Below are positions 14,507 through 22,641 of a stretch of 22,679 bases of DNA, in pieces. The notes beneath the pieces are model-generated. The model saw only the letters and a list, made by a program, of their open reading frames with translations. It was not told the DNA's origin and searched no databases. The stretch lies in IMG/VR virus record IMGVR_UViG_3300001472_000127, positions 4,431 through 27,109 of that record, one strand, 5' to 3'. This DNA comes from a virus. The stretch's first letter is position 1. Each line of letters starts with the position of its first letter. The translations under genes were made by a program, and so were the position numbers.

Positions 14507-17006
14507 GTTTTCCTAAACGAACTCTTACGTTGCTATTCGAATCGAGTATCTGGATGTTGTCTCCATAAAATCTTAGTCCAGATCCATCACCTTCCAAAGC
14601 ATCTAATATAGCATCTAGACTCAGTACCCCACCATTAGAATTTAAATTTGTAAAGGTTAAATTTGCGTTTGGAGTATAACTACTAGTTCCTTGATACTGA
14701 TATACTGTACCAGTTTGTATATGCCAATATACATCATTATTCAGTACCTCAGATGTTCCACGAAACTGTCTTATAAGATCCGCTTTAGTAGTACCATAAA
14801 CATCGTGATTAACTACACTGTCGGTATCAAATACAATAGCGTTGCCCGCAGCTCCCATAGGACCGGATGGACCTATGGTTCCGGTCAATCCCTGAGAACC
14901 TTGAGGGCCTACTGTACCTCTAGGTCCTTGAGAACCTTGAGATCCTTGGACACCAGTGTCGCCAGAAGGTCCTTGAGGTCCTATCGTACCTCTAGGTCCT
15001 TGAGAACCTTGTGGTCCTACTGTACCTCTGAGTCCAGATGGACCAATACTACCCCTAGGTCCTTGAGAACCTTGAGGTCCTACTGTACCTTGGGTACCTT
15101 GCGGTCCTTGAGTTCCTCTAGGTCCTTGAGAACCTTGAGATCCTTGGACACCAGTAGCGCCAGAAGGCCCTTGTGGTCCTTGAGTTCCTCTAGGTCCTTG
15201 AGAACCTTGAGGTCCTACTGTACCTTGGGTACCTTGCGGTCCTACTGTACCTCTAGGTCCTTGAGAACCTTGAGATCCTTGGACACCAGTGTCACCAGAA
15301 GGTCCTTGAGGTCCTATCGTACCTCTGGGTCCTTGAGAACCTTGAACGCCAGTAGCGCCAGAAGGCCCTTGCGGTCCTATTGTACCCCTTGGTCCGATAG
15401 AACCTTGAGGTCCCTGAGAACCTCGAATACCTTGAGTACCCCTCGGTCCTTGAGAACCTTGTGGACCAACACTACCCCTAACACCCTGAGAACCTTGTGG
15501 ACCTATTGTACCTCTAAGACCAGATGGTCCGATTGTACCTCTAACACCTTGAGAACCTTGTGGACCAGACGGACCTCTTGGACCAGAAGGACCTATCGTA
15601 CCTTGAGGTCCTATAGTACCTCTGATACCCTGAGAACCTCTTGGTCCTACAGAACCTTCCGGACCCTGAGAACCTTGTGGACCGATAGTACCTCTTGTAC
15701 CTTGAATACCTCTCGGTCCAGACGGTCCCTGTGATCCTATTGTGCCTTGGGGACCTTGAGTGCCCTGTGAACCACGCGGACCTGAAGTTCCGGCTAGTCC
15801 TGTAGGACCTTGAATACCTTGAGGACCAGATGGACCCTGAATACCTGTTAAACCAATCGTACCTTTAGGACCTGTACTGCCTATAGGACCTTGAGAACCC
15901 TGAGAACCTCTATCACCTTTCGATCCTTGAGGTCCAGAAAATCCTCTAGGACCTATTGAACCACGCGGACCTATAGTTCCCTGAATACCATTAGAACCTC
16001 TTGGACCTTGAGTCCCGACTGGTCCTTGATCGCCTGTCGGTCCTTGAATACCTTGAGTTCCTTGAGGACCTTGAGTGCCGGATAATCCAGACGGACCTCG
16101 TATTCCTGTAGGACCTTGAATACCTTGGGTACCTTTAGGCCCCTGAGTACCTTGTAGACCTCTAGGTCCCTGTGTTCCCGACAGACCAGAAGGACCTTGA
16201 ATACCTTGAGTACCTACTGGACCTTGAGTTCCTACTGGTCCTTGATCACCTGTGGGACCTTGAATACCTTGAGTACCTTTAGGACCCTGTGTTCCCGACA
16301 GACCAGAAGGACCTTGATCACCTGTAGGACCTTGAATGCCCTGAGTACCCACTGGACCTTGGGTTCCTACTGGTCCTTGAGTTCCTCTGGGACCTTGAAT
16401 ACCTTGGGTACCTTTAGGACCCTGAGTACCAGATAATCCAGAAGGCCCTTGATCACCCGTAGGACCTTGAATACCTTGGGTACCTACTGGACCTTGGGTT
16501 CCTATGGGACCTTGTAACCCTGTAGGACCTTGAATACCTTGAGTACCTACTGGACCTTGGGTTCCTATGGGACCTTGTAACCCTGTAGGACCTTGAATAC
16601 CTTGGGAGCCCCGTAGTCCTTGAGTACCTGTAAGTCCTCTAGGACCAGTCGGGCCCATAGGACCAGTTCCTCCTGTAGATCCAGCGACACCGATAATAGT
16701 AGGTTCACTCCAAGTATCTGTGACAGAGTCTCCATTATTTGGATTTCCAACTATACTGCGTCTACATTCCCACAATATAGGAAAGGCGGAACTCAGACTT
16801 TCTCCATTTGTTGTCCATACAACACTGTCTACACCACCATTCGGTGATGGATAACCATAAGTCCATGAGTCACTAGGAAGTTGTGATGATAAGAAGTCTG
16901 ATGCTTCCGATATAGTATTTACAGTTCTAGTGTAAATAGATTCATATCCAGAAGCATCATTTATGTCTGTAAAGGTTATAGACTGTGAGGCTCTTATACT
17001 TGCCAT
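14502..17006 (-). CDS. Collagen-like phage fiber protein (about 206 Gly-X-Y triplets)
   Basis: 834 residues in three parts. Residues 1-105 are a non-collagen head beginning MASIRASQSITFTDINDASG, containing a W-rich module (SWTYGYPSP, ILWECRRSI, DTWSEP) like those in the 1013-residue fiber. Residues 106 to about 723 are Gly-X-Y triplets with no break that I can see. Pro is common at X and absent at Y, Y is mostly Gln, Thr, Ser, Arg, Ile or Val, and all five Lys are at Y. Such chains form trimeric triple helices in phage fibers, and Gly-Pro-Arg triplets stabilise them without hydroxyproline. Residues 724-834 form a C-terminal domain ending NSNVRVRLGKL, probably for trimerisation or attachment. 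The start is supported by AGGAAG before the ATG. Function as a long flexible or rod-like fiber is inferred. Confidence 0.88.
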   Translation of the reverse strand: MASIRASQSITFTDINDASGYESIYTRTVNTISEASDFLSSQLPSDSWTYGYPSPNGGVDSVVWTTNGESLSSAFPILWECRRSIVGNPNNGDSVTDTWSEPTIIGVAGSTGGTGPMGPTGPRGLTGTQGLRGSQGIQGPTGLQGPIGTQGPVGTQGIQGPTGLQGPIGTQGPVGTQGIQGPTGDQGPSGLSGTQGPKGTQGIQGPRGTQGPVGTQGPVGTQGIQGPTGDQGPSGLSGTQGPKGTQGIQGPTGDQGPVGTQGPVGTQGIQGPSGLSGTQGPRGLQGTQGPKGTQGIQGPTGIRGPSGLSGTQGPQGTQGIQGPTGDQGPVGTQGPRGSNGIQGTIGPRGSIGPRGFSGPQGSKGDRGSQGSQGPIGSTGPKGTIGLTGIQGPSGPQGIQGPTGLAGTSGPRGSQGTQGPQGTIGSQGPSGPRGIQGTRGTIGPQGSQGPEGSVGPRGSQGIRGTIGPQGTIGPSGPRGPSGPQGSQGVRGTIGPSGLRGTIGPQGSQGVRGSVGPQGSQGPRGTQGIRGSQGPQGSIGPRGTIGPQGPSGATGVQGSQGPRGTIGPQGPSGDTGVQGSQGSQGPRGTVGPQGTQGTVGPQGSQGPRGTQGPQGPSGATGVQGSQGSQGPRGTQGPQGTQGTVGPQGSQGPRGSIGPSGLRGTVGPQGSQGPRGTIGPQGPSGDTGVQGSQGSQGPRGTVGPQGSQGLTGTIGPSGPMGAAGNAIVFDTDSVVNHDVYGTTKADLIRQFRGTSEVLNNDVYWHIQTGTVYQYQGTSSYTPNANLTFTNLNSNGGVLSLDAILDALEGDGSGLRFYGDNIQILDSNSNVRVRLGKL
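14838..16689 (-). repeat. Gly-X-Y-coding tandem repeat tract
   Basis: About 1.85 kb of nine-base-periodic DNA coding for the collagen domain. Within it are near-exact longer repeats: a 63-bp tandem pair at 16459-16584 and a 100-bp pair 333 bp apart (14911-15010 and 15244-15343). Repeat lengths are multiples of nine, or keep the Gly frame, so copy-number change would lengthen or shorten the fiber without a frameshift. Confidence 0.85.
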
Positions 17007-17033
17007 TTTACTTCCTACTAATTAACTTACTTA

Positions 17034-18251
17034 TTAAGGTGTAGTTACGGTAACATTACAACGAATACTGATTGGCGCGCCAGTATCCGGAATATCAGAA
17101 GGACCAACGATTACTTGATTAGTATTAATTTCACTTGCACTAGTACTTCCGTTAGCTGAACGTCTTACAGGACTTCCGCCTGAACCCAGAGGAGCTCCTG
17201 AAGCATCTGTCTGAACTTCTAGATTTGAATTTCCTACATAGACTTGTTCTCCAGTTATCCATTCCCAATCATGTTTGACTAAAACTCCACCAACACTATC
17301 ACTGATCTGCGCACCATCATTTGCATCATAAACTTTTGCTGTCAATGTTACTGGATTACCTGAGTTATTTCGGAATACTACTGGATTATCTGCTTCTATT
17401 TCAACATATACTGCGGCACGACCAGAACGAACTTTACTAAATGTTACAGCATCCTTACCCTGTTCACCACTTACACGAACTGTTAATGTCGCATTAGAGT
17501 CTCCAATATTTTCTGGTTTAATCTCCAATCTAGCACCAGATACGGCAGTGGTGGGTAAAGATCCTGTAGAGAATGAACCAGTGTAGTCTGTATCGTATCC
17601 ACCAATACCACCAGCACCATTTGAAGTTGCAGTTTGTGTTGACCATGCTCCACCGTCTAACGCTGTCTCATAGGTGAGAGCGCCTGGACTACCGGCAATA
17701 TCAAATAGAATAGTACTATTATTCTGACTTCCCAGTAAAACACCATCCGCATCCGCAGAGAAGATTTGACTAGAAGGTACAAGACTGATAATTGTACCAC
17801 CAGCACCATCCTGAATACGGTTGACTGAAAGTGCTAAATCAAAAGATCCAGTAGTTCCATTGTTATTATATGTAACTGGTATTAGGATAGTAGCTGAAGA
17901 TGGAGTACCAATAGCATCAGCGTATATAACACCAGCGCCTTTGAGTACTCCACTACCTATATCAGTTCCGTTGGCTTGTGATACAAGGAATTCCCAACCA
18001 CTTACCGTGTTAATAGAACCAATACTAAATTGTCCTTCTGAAGGAGATGCACTTGTTGTGAATATCTGCTCAGTACCACCAATAAATACTTTTACAGAAC
18101 ATGAAAAATCTCGTCTTGTCTCATTTGATACTACACCCACATCATTAGCTGCAAAGGTATGATTCTCATTTGTCAAGAACGCAGTTACGGAACTTTGACC
18201 ATCGGCTAAGTCCGTGAAAGTTATGGCGGCCGTTGCCGTTCTAATTGCCAT
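17034..18251 (-). CDS. Beta-rich virion structural or fiber protein
   Basis: 405 residues, rich in Ser, Thr, Gly and Asn with alternating hydrophobics and no membrane segment. The N-terminus MAIRTATAAITFTDLADGQS matches the opening of the collagen-like protein next door (SQSITFTDINDASG), suggesting a shared attachment peptide. Residues about 281-336 (YVEIEADNPVVFRNNSGNP, then VKHDWEW) match a region of the upstream 295-residue protein (NLEVDILATNGVIFRNDTGQ, then FDYEW). That region is probably an Ig-like domain duplicated between neighbours. It starts three bases past the previous gene's TAA, with AGAGGAT as ribosome binding site. A fiber or fiber-base role is inferred from composition, the shared pieces and position. 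No catalytic motif is seen. Confidence 0.75.
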   Translation of the reverse strand: MAIRTATAAITFTDLADGQSSVTAFLTNENHTFAANDVGVVSNETRRDFSCSVKVFIGGTEQIFTTSASPSEGQFSIGSINTVSGWEFLVSQANGTDIGSGVLKGAGVIYADAIGTPSSATILIPVTYNNNGTTGSFDLALSVNRIQDGAGGTIISLVPSSQIFSADADGVLLGSQNNSTILFDIAGSPGALTYETALDGGAWSTQTATSNGAGGIGGYDTDYTGSFSTGSLPTTAVSGARLEIKPENIGDSNATLTVRVSGEQGKDAVTFSKVRSGRAAVYVEIEADNPVVFRNNSGNPVTLTAKVYDANDGAQISDSVGGVLVKHDWEWITGEQVYVGNSNLEVQTDASGAPLGSGGSPVRRSANGSTSASEINTNQVIVGPSDIPDTGAPISIRCNVTVTTP

Positions 18252-18253
18252 TA

Positions 18254-19141
18254 TTAATCCTCTTGTTTATCGTTAATTGTTAATTGCAAAGGTAGGGTAC
18301 CTGAATTGGGAACCGCCTGAGCTTCTATGAATATAGATTTTAATTCTCCGTTAGGAAAATTGTCCGTGACCCCAGAGTTGGTGGCAGGAACGCCATACCC
18401 TATGGGACATGTACCATCAGACCCTACTGTGACAATATTACCGTCAATGTGAGAGACATATCGCGTTGTTTCATGGACACAGACAGGTACTCCATCATTA
18501 GTCCATTCATAATCAAATTCCTTATAGTCATTCGACGATATTTCTGTACCGTCAGATGTTATAAATGCTTTTATTTCTGTTTGACCTGTATCATTACGAA
18601 AGATGACTCCATTAGTGGCCAATATATCAACTTCTAGATTAGGTAACCCACGGTCATAAGCTAATACTGGATCTGACCAATCAGATACTTCTATGATCTT
18701 AGTTATATCATTAGAAGTGGCCACAACTCGTATTAAGAAAACATATCTTCCTGTAGTGGGAAGATCAAAACTCCAACCATTAAAATCTGTACTTATCGTA
18801 TTAGTTACAAATAAAGATCCAGTTTCAAAGTTATATGTTGTAGAAACATTAATATCTTGATCACTAGGAAGATCGGATTGATCATAACTTTTATACAATA
18901 GTATATTAGCACTTCCTCCGTCAGGATCTATATTCGACAATTGAGAAGTTATTTCGTCTTCTACAAGTTGTTGAAGTTCTCCGGTAGTTAGACCTCCACC
19001 ACCACTTCCACCACCTCCGGTAAGTGTGATAAGGTTATATAGTTCCGCAAAGTTGTCATTAATTTTCTGACTCGCATTACGAAGAGTATCGCCTTGTCCA
19101 TCATTCGCGGCACCACCAGTATTAAGAATTTGTCTAGACAT
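18254..19141 (-). CDS. Short tail fiber-like protein with KINDNF attachment motif
   Basis: 295 residues. The start MSRQILNTGGAANDGQGDTL then ASQKINDNFAELYNLI is a common N-terminus of T4-like and marine phage fibers and recurs as DKINENF in the 1013-residue fiber. A Gly/Ser linker (41-50) follows. Residues about 82-160 form one W-rich module: YNFETGSLFV, GWSFDLPTTGRYVFLIRVVA, SDWSDPVLA. Residues 168-215 resemble the Ig-like domain of the next gene. The late promoter at 19166-19173 lies 25 nt upstream, and GAGGACTCTA before the ATG is a good ribosome binding site. This is probably the first gene of a late transcript carrying the fiber block. Binding target unknown. Confidence 0.78.
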   Translation of the reverse strand: MSRQILNTGGAANDGQGDTLRNASQKINDNFAELYNLITLTGGGGSGGGGLTTGELQQLVEDEITSQLSNIDPDGGSANILLYKSYDQSDLPSDQDINVSTTYNFETGSLFVTNTISTDFNGWSFDLPTTGRYVFLIRVVATSNDITKIIEVSDWSDPVLAYDRGLPNLEVDILATNGVIFRNDTGQTEIKAFITSDGTEISSNDYKEFDYEWTNDGVPVCVHETTRYVSHIDGNIVTVGSDGTCPIGYGVPATNSGVTDNFPNGELKSIFIEAQAVPNSGTLPLQLTINDKQED

Positions 19142-19165
19142 TAGAGTCCTCGTAAGTAGTCTCTG

Positions 19166-19173
19166 TATTTATA
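19166..19173 (-). promoter_or_regulatory. T4-type late promoter (TATAAATA)
   Basis: Exact TATAAATA on the minus strand in the 35-nt gap between the 343-residue baseplate-type gene and the 295-residue fiber gene, 25 nt before the latter's ATG. The short spacing leaves room for a leader of about 18 nt containing GAGGA. Confidence 0.8.
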
Positions 19174-19176
19174 AAT

Positions 19177-20208
19177 TTACAAATAGTCATCGTCATCTAA
19201 GGTCTGATATTCGGAGGATAGTGATAATGTTCCATTGTCTAAAGTCCTCGGTGTAACTCCAGCCCAATCTCCAATGGTTCCTTTAATAAAGGCAGGATTG
19301 CCGTCAGAATCTAAAGTATGATTACCGTCAGAATCTATTATCGCTGTGGAAAATAAATCTTCAATTTGTTGTAATGTTATATCTTTATATCTTTCTAATG
19401 TCTCTAGAGAACTAATCACTATTCCTTCAGCGTTAGCTCTTTGATCACTATCTCTGGCATCCACAGAATCCGTTTCTTCCATAGTTAGTAGAGAATATAA
19501 AGGAGAGAATGATGACCTGACCATACTTCCTTGAACAACAACCGCGTAGTTTGGAGTCTCTAATGGATCGGTTCCCATACCAGCAAAAAAACCCATAGAA
19601 GCAACTTCTTGAACTTCTACTTCTGATGATAAATGCCATCCGGCTGGGTGTACCATCTTCTTATAAAAATCTTCATACTCGCTAACAGCTATTCCAGTTT
19701 TTAAAAGAATAGAAAATATTTGATATTTCTTGTCATCTTGAATATACTTTAAAGCTTGAGGTCCTATTAAAGAACCGCCAGGCTTATCATTTAAAATAAA
19801 TATATCTTCTTTTGGATATGATACATCCACATCTTCATTAAAAAATGCTTTGAAGAATTGTTCTACCGATAATTGAGTTCCCTTATTCCTATAGAAATTA
19901 GATAGGAGTCTAGTCATCAATCTAGGATTCTGATAGAAAGAGGATGATTCTAATCCTTCACTTATCTCACCTATCAACAAATCGAGAGTACTTAATTCAG
20001 CATTAGATATGTTTCTTATACCAAACAAACTATGGATTTGATCATCATATGAAACACTTCCGTCTTCTCCGGTATACTCATAGTACTTCTCTAGGAAGGT
20101 AATAAGTCTGGGATACTCTGTCCGAAAGAACTCAGGCAATACCTGAGTGACCTGACTTCTATGGAAGTTAGGGTCAGACCTATACTGACTGTTAATCAAG
20201 TTTAACAT
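19177..20208 (-). CDS. Baseplate wedge-type structural protein (gp7-position)
   Basis: 343 residues. The opening VLPEFFRTEYPRLITFLEKYYEY (24-46) is a recurrent motif of baseplate proteins encoded right after gp6 in marine T4-like phages. MTRLLSNFYRNKGT, FFKAFFNEDVDVSYPKEDIF and a HPAGWHLSSEV stretch also look conserved. In T4 the gene after 6 is gene 7, a wedge hub protein of over 1000 residues; this one is much shorter. It may be a truncated functional equivalent or an unrelated replacement, and I cannot settle this by eye. Its ATG overlaps the gp6 stop by one base (TAATG), indicating coupled translation. The C-terminal 100 residues are acidic, ending in a DDDDYL tail. Confidence 0.72.
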   Translation of the reverse strand: MLNLINSQYRSDPNFHRSQVTQVLPEFFRTEYPRLITFLEKYYEYTGEDGSVSYDDQIHSLFGIRNISNAELSTLDLLIGEISEGLESSSFYQNPRLMTRLLSNFYRNKGTQLSVEQFFKAFFNEDVDVSYPKEDIFILNDKPGGSLIGPQALKYIQDDKKYQIFSILLKTGIAVSEYEDFYKKMVHPAGWHLSSEVEVQEVASMGFFAGMGTDPLETPNYAVVVQGSMVRSSFSPLYSLLTMEETDSVDARDSDQRANAEGIVISSLETLERYKDITLQQIEDLFSTAIIDSDGNHTLDSDGNPAFIKGTIGDWAGVTPRTLDNGTLSLSSEYQTLDDDDYL

Positions 20209-22097
20209 TATAAACTAATCCTAGACGACCCAATATCAATATAACCTATGGTGGAAGAGAAATCCTCATCTAAAGTAATTATATAATTTCTTAATGGACT
20301 GATAGTACTTTGATTTGCTGGAGTTGCGGATATTTTTATTCCTGTTCCCACATAACCCGACTTGTCAACTAGTAAAGAATTCAACTTAACTGTAGCTGTA
20401 TTGGGTTCATAGTAACCTACGTTAGGAGACTTGACAATACCATTTAGATCTAGTAGTTGTAATTTGGTACTGCCCAGTTCATTTTTTATAGTAACATCTA
20501 TTCCATTAGACTTAAATACAGATGATGTAACTATGTGGTCATCCTTATCTGGAGTAGCCAACAACACTGGGAAACTGATAGTATGATCTTGTTCTACATA
20601 GGTTAGTATTGGCAACTGAGTAACGCCAGGTACAGCATTGAATTCGTTCTTTGCAGTTTCGATTTCAGTGATAATAGAATCCATATCAATTCTTTGTTGT
20701 ATGCGCACAGACATCTTAGAGTTAATGATTGCGGTAGACAACTGATCTATTTGAGTTAACAAATTACTTCTACGGAATACTTTATCAAAAGAAGTCAAGT
20801 TATCCTCAAAGTATTGTTCTATGAAATCATCAATAGTATTTTGTAAGGATACCGCAGGCAAAGATGTTTTTACTGGGTCAATGTTAAATACTGTTTGTAA
20901 TTCTAAGAAAGTTTCCCTAGGTTCAACAAACTCTGTGTTAATAGACATAATCGAAAGGTTGGAAGTTAACTGACTATGAATTTGATTCTTAACGTCAGTT
21001 TTTGTAACTTCAGATACTCCAGTTAAAAAGTTCAATGCGACAAATACCTTTCCGTATTCGGGAGGAACATTATCATTACCACCCCAAGCAGTTACATCCT
21101 TTACGTACCCACTATAGTTACGTGAGATCAGTGCAGTATAATCATTCGCAGTAACAAGTCTATTCTGTGCACTGTAGGTCCTAGGAGCATTTAATTTGAT
21201 TGACTCTATAGATTCTTTTCCGTCTCCACCAGCTGAGGCGGATACCATAACAGGATTCAAAACAATGCCAGTATCTACTACATACGCAGTTGAGAAACTC
21301 TGTGCTCCGTTTGCCTCTGCACCTGACGTAGAGATATAAGTAACCTCTATTCTATTATCTGCAGCGGGTCCAGTACCTAAAACATTTCCATCACTAAAGA
21401 ATAATTCATAGTAACCATTAGACGCTTCTCGAACGATGTACACTCTAGAGTTGTCCGTAATAGAAGACACGGTATTTATTTCGCTGTACTCTTGGAAGGT
21501 ACCTGACAGATAGTTATCATATACACGAACTTCCATAGTCGAAGTATCTATAGAGGTGTCTGGTATTACATATACAGAATCATCATTAACGCTACCCACA
21601 ATGAATGACTTAGTCTTTGTGCGACCCTCTTTAAGTTGCAACTCAGTAGAACCCCCTATAGTCTGAAATACATAGTCATCATTAACATCTTTAGTTGCAG
21701 AAAATTCTTCAGTAGAAAAGAAAGAATATAAATTCTCATCTACGGTTCCGGTGAACTCTGTGTTTTTAGGAATAGTTAGAGTTGACGGCCCGGTCGTACT
21801 TGTAAGGGATATAGACACCGCACCTGTAGCCGCAGTCTTGGACCTAGGAGAATAACCCAATGTCTCTGCATGGGATACCGCAGAAGAACGCAACTGCGAA
21901 GAACTCAGAAAGGATTCATTGACTGCCATATTAGCAATCAGTCCATTGATATGAGTGTTATGCGCTAACACATCCAATAAGTTAGACAGACCACTCGCAC
22001 CGAAGTCATAATCTTGAAACTCGGATTGTTGTTTTAAATAAGTCTGTAGTTGAGATTTAATCTGAAAGAAATCCAACTCGGAGTTCTGTATAGCCAT
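20208..22097 (-). CDS. gp6: Baseplate wedge protein gp6-like
   Basis: 629 residues, close to the 660 of T4 gp6. The N-terminal signature fits marine T4-like gp6: FFQIKSQLQTYLKQQSEFQD (10-29), DYDFGASGLSNLLDVLAHNTH (29-49), then IANMAVNESFLSSSQLRSS and LGYSPRSKTAA. A later NRLVTANDYTALI segment is typical of the gpJ/gp6 family (Baseplate_J). In T4, gp6 dimers form the wedge ring that holds the baseplate together and rearranges on contraction. The gene lies one base after gp25, the same order as in T4-like genomes, where 25 and 6 are frequent neighbours. High confidence on family by motif and context. Confidence 0.9.
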   Translation of the reverse strand: MAIQNSELDFFQIKSQLQTYLKQQSEFQDYDFGASGLSNLLDVLAHNTHINGLIANMAVNESFLSSSQLRSSAVSHAETLGYSPRSKTAATGAVSISLTSTTGPSTLTIPKNTEFTGTVDENLYSFFSTEEFSATKDVNDDYVFQTIGGSTELQLKEGRTKTKSFIVGSVNDDSVYVIPDTSIDTSTMEVRVYDNYLSGTFQEYSEINTVSSITDNSRVYIVREASNGYYELFFSDGNVLGTGPAADNRIEVTYISTSGAEANGAQSFSTAYVVDTGIVLNPVMVSASAGGDGKESIESIKLNAPRTYSAQNRLVTANDYTALISRNYSGYVKDVTAWGGNDNVPPEYGKVFVALNFLTGVSEVTKTDVKNQIHSQLTSNLSIMSINTEFVEPRETFLELQTVFNIDPVKTSLPAVSLQNTIDDFIEQYFEDNLTSFDKVFRRSNLLTQIDQLSTAIINSKMSVRIQQRIDMDSIITEIETAKNEFNAVPGVTQLPILTYVEQDHTISFPVLLATPDKDDHIVTSSVFKSNGIDVTIKNELGSTKLQLLDLNGIVKSPNVGYYEPNTATVKLNSLLVDKSGYVGTGIKISATPANQSTISPLRNYIITLDEDFSSTIGYIDIGSSRISL

Positions 22098-22538
22098 TTA
22101 TCTATTCCTTGCAATATTAACATTCAATGTAACAACTCTTTGTACACTCACCACCGCGAAAGTTATTGTTACATCAATCGAATTATAGTCGGGTCTTAAT
22201 ACACTCTTAATAGTTCTTATTGTTGCTCTAGGTTCATATGCATTTATAGCATAACGAATATTATCTTCAATGTCCGAAGACACTGGTTCTGTAGAAAGAG
22301 AGAACAATAGATCCTGTAGGTTACCACCCATCAAAGGTCTGTATGGAATCTCACCGTGATTAGTCATCAATAGATTCTTTACAGACTGAAACACCGCAGC
22401 TGCATCTGTCTTCTTATACAGATCACCAGATGGCTTAGGTTCGAATGAACAGTCTACATCTGAGTATGTACGAGAGATAGATGTGGTAATCGGTCTCTTA
22501 GATAGGTTACCATCTTGTATTGAAAATATTTTTGCCAT
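22098..22538 (-). CDS. gp25: Baseplate wedge protein gp25-like (GPW_gp25 family)
   Basis: 146 residues, near the 132 of T4 gp25. The family core is visible: VFQSVKNLLMTNHGEIPYRPLMGGNLQDLLF (49-79) and the EPR motif YEPRATI (101-107), ending in a strand-rich VDVTITF-type segment. gp25 joins the wedge to the sheath by a handshake with gp53 and gp6 and seeds sheath assembly. It has no lysozyme catalytic requirement despite the name often used. It is the first gene of the leftward late block, 22 nt downstream of a late promoter, and starts one nt before gp6. Confidence 0.92.
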   Translation of the reverse strand: MAKIFSIQDGNLSKRPITTSISRTYSDVDCSFEPKPSGDLYKKTDAAAVFQSVKNLLMTNHGEIPYRPLMGGNLQDLLFSLSTEPVSSDIEDNIRYAINAYEPRATIRTIKSVLRPDYNSIDVTITFAVVSVQRVVTLNVNIARNR

Positions 22539-22559
22539 AGGGTTAAATTCCTCTAGTAC

Positions 22560-22567
22560 TATTTATA
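22560..22567 (-). promoter_or_regulatory. T4-type late promoter (TATAAATA)
   Basis: Exact TATAAATA on the minus strand 22 nt upstream of the gp25 ATG, with an AGAGGAATTT-type ribosome binding site between. It starts the leftward baseplate transcript and is the left member of a divergent pair with the sigma70-type promoter at 22613-22641. Confidence 0.85.
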
Positions 22568-22612
22568 CAGATATAGTGACGATTTATTTTTTAATTTATT
22601 TGTAAAAAACGC

Positions 22613-22641
22613 TTGACAATTGATATAAAGTGTTGTATAAT
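22613..22641 (+). promoter_or_regulatory. Consensus sigma70 promoter, rightward
   Basis: TTGACA at 22613-22618 and TATAAT at 22636-22641, both perfect consensus hexamers, with exactly 17 nt between. Transcription would start near 22648 and run to the right. An ATG ends the window at 22677-22679 behind a GA-rich leader, and another lies at 22655-22657. The gene itself is outside the window. In T4-like phages such host-type promoters drive early genes. Confidence 0.88.

Noticed and set aside
14691-15734. Long plus-strand open frame (347 codons) rich in Ser, Leu, Arg and Thr
   Set aside because: It lies antisense to the Gly-X-Y tract. The nine-base repeat suppresses stops in that frame and yields the repetitive SLRTLRS pattern; there is no matching promoter or conserved motif.
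14838-16689. CRISPR-like appearance of regularly repeating DNA
   Set aside because: The period is nine bases without unique spacers, and it codes continuous collagen triplets in one frame.
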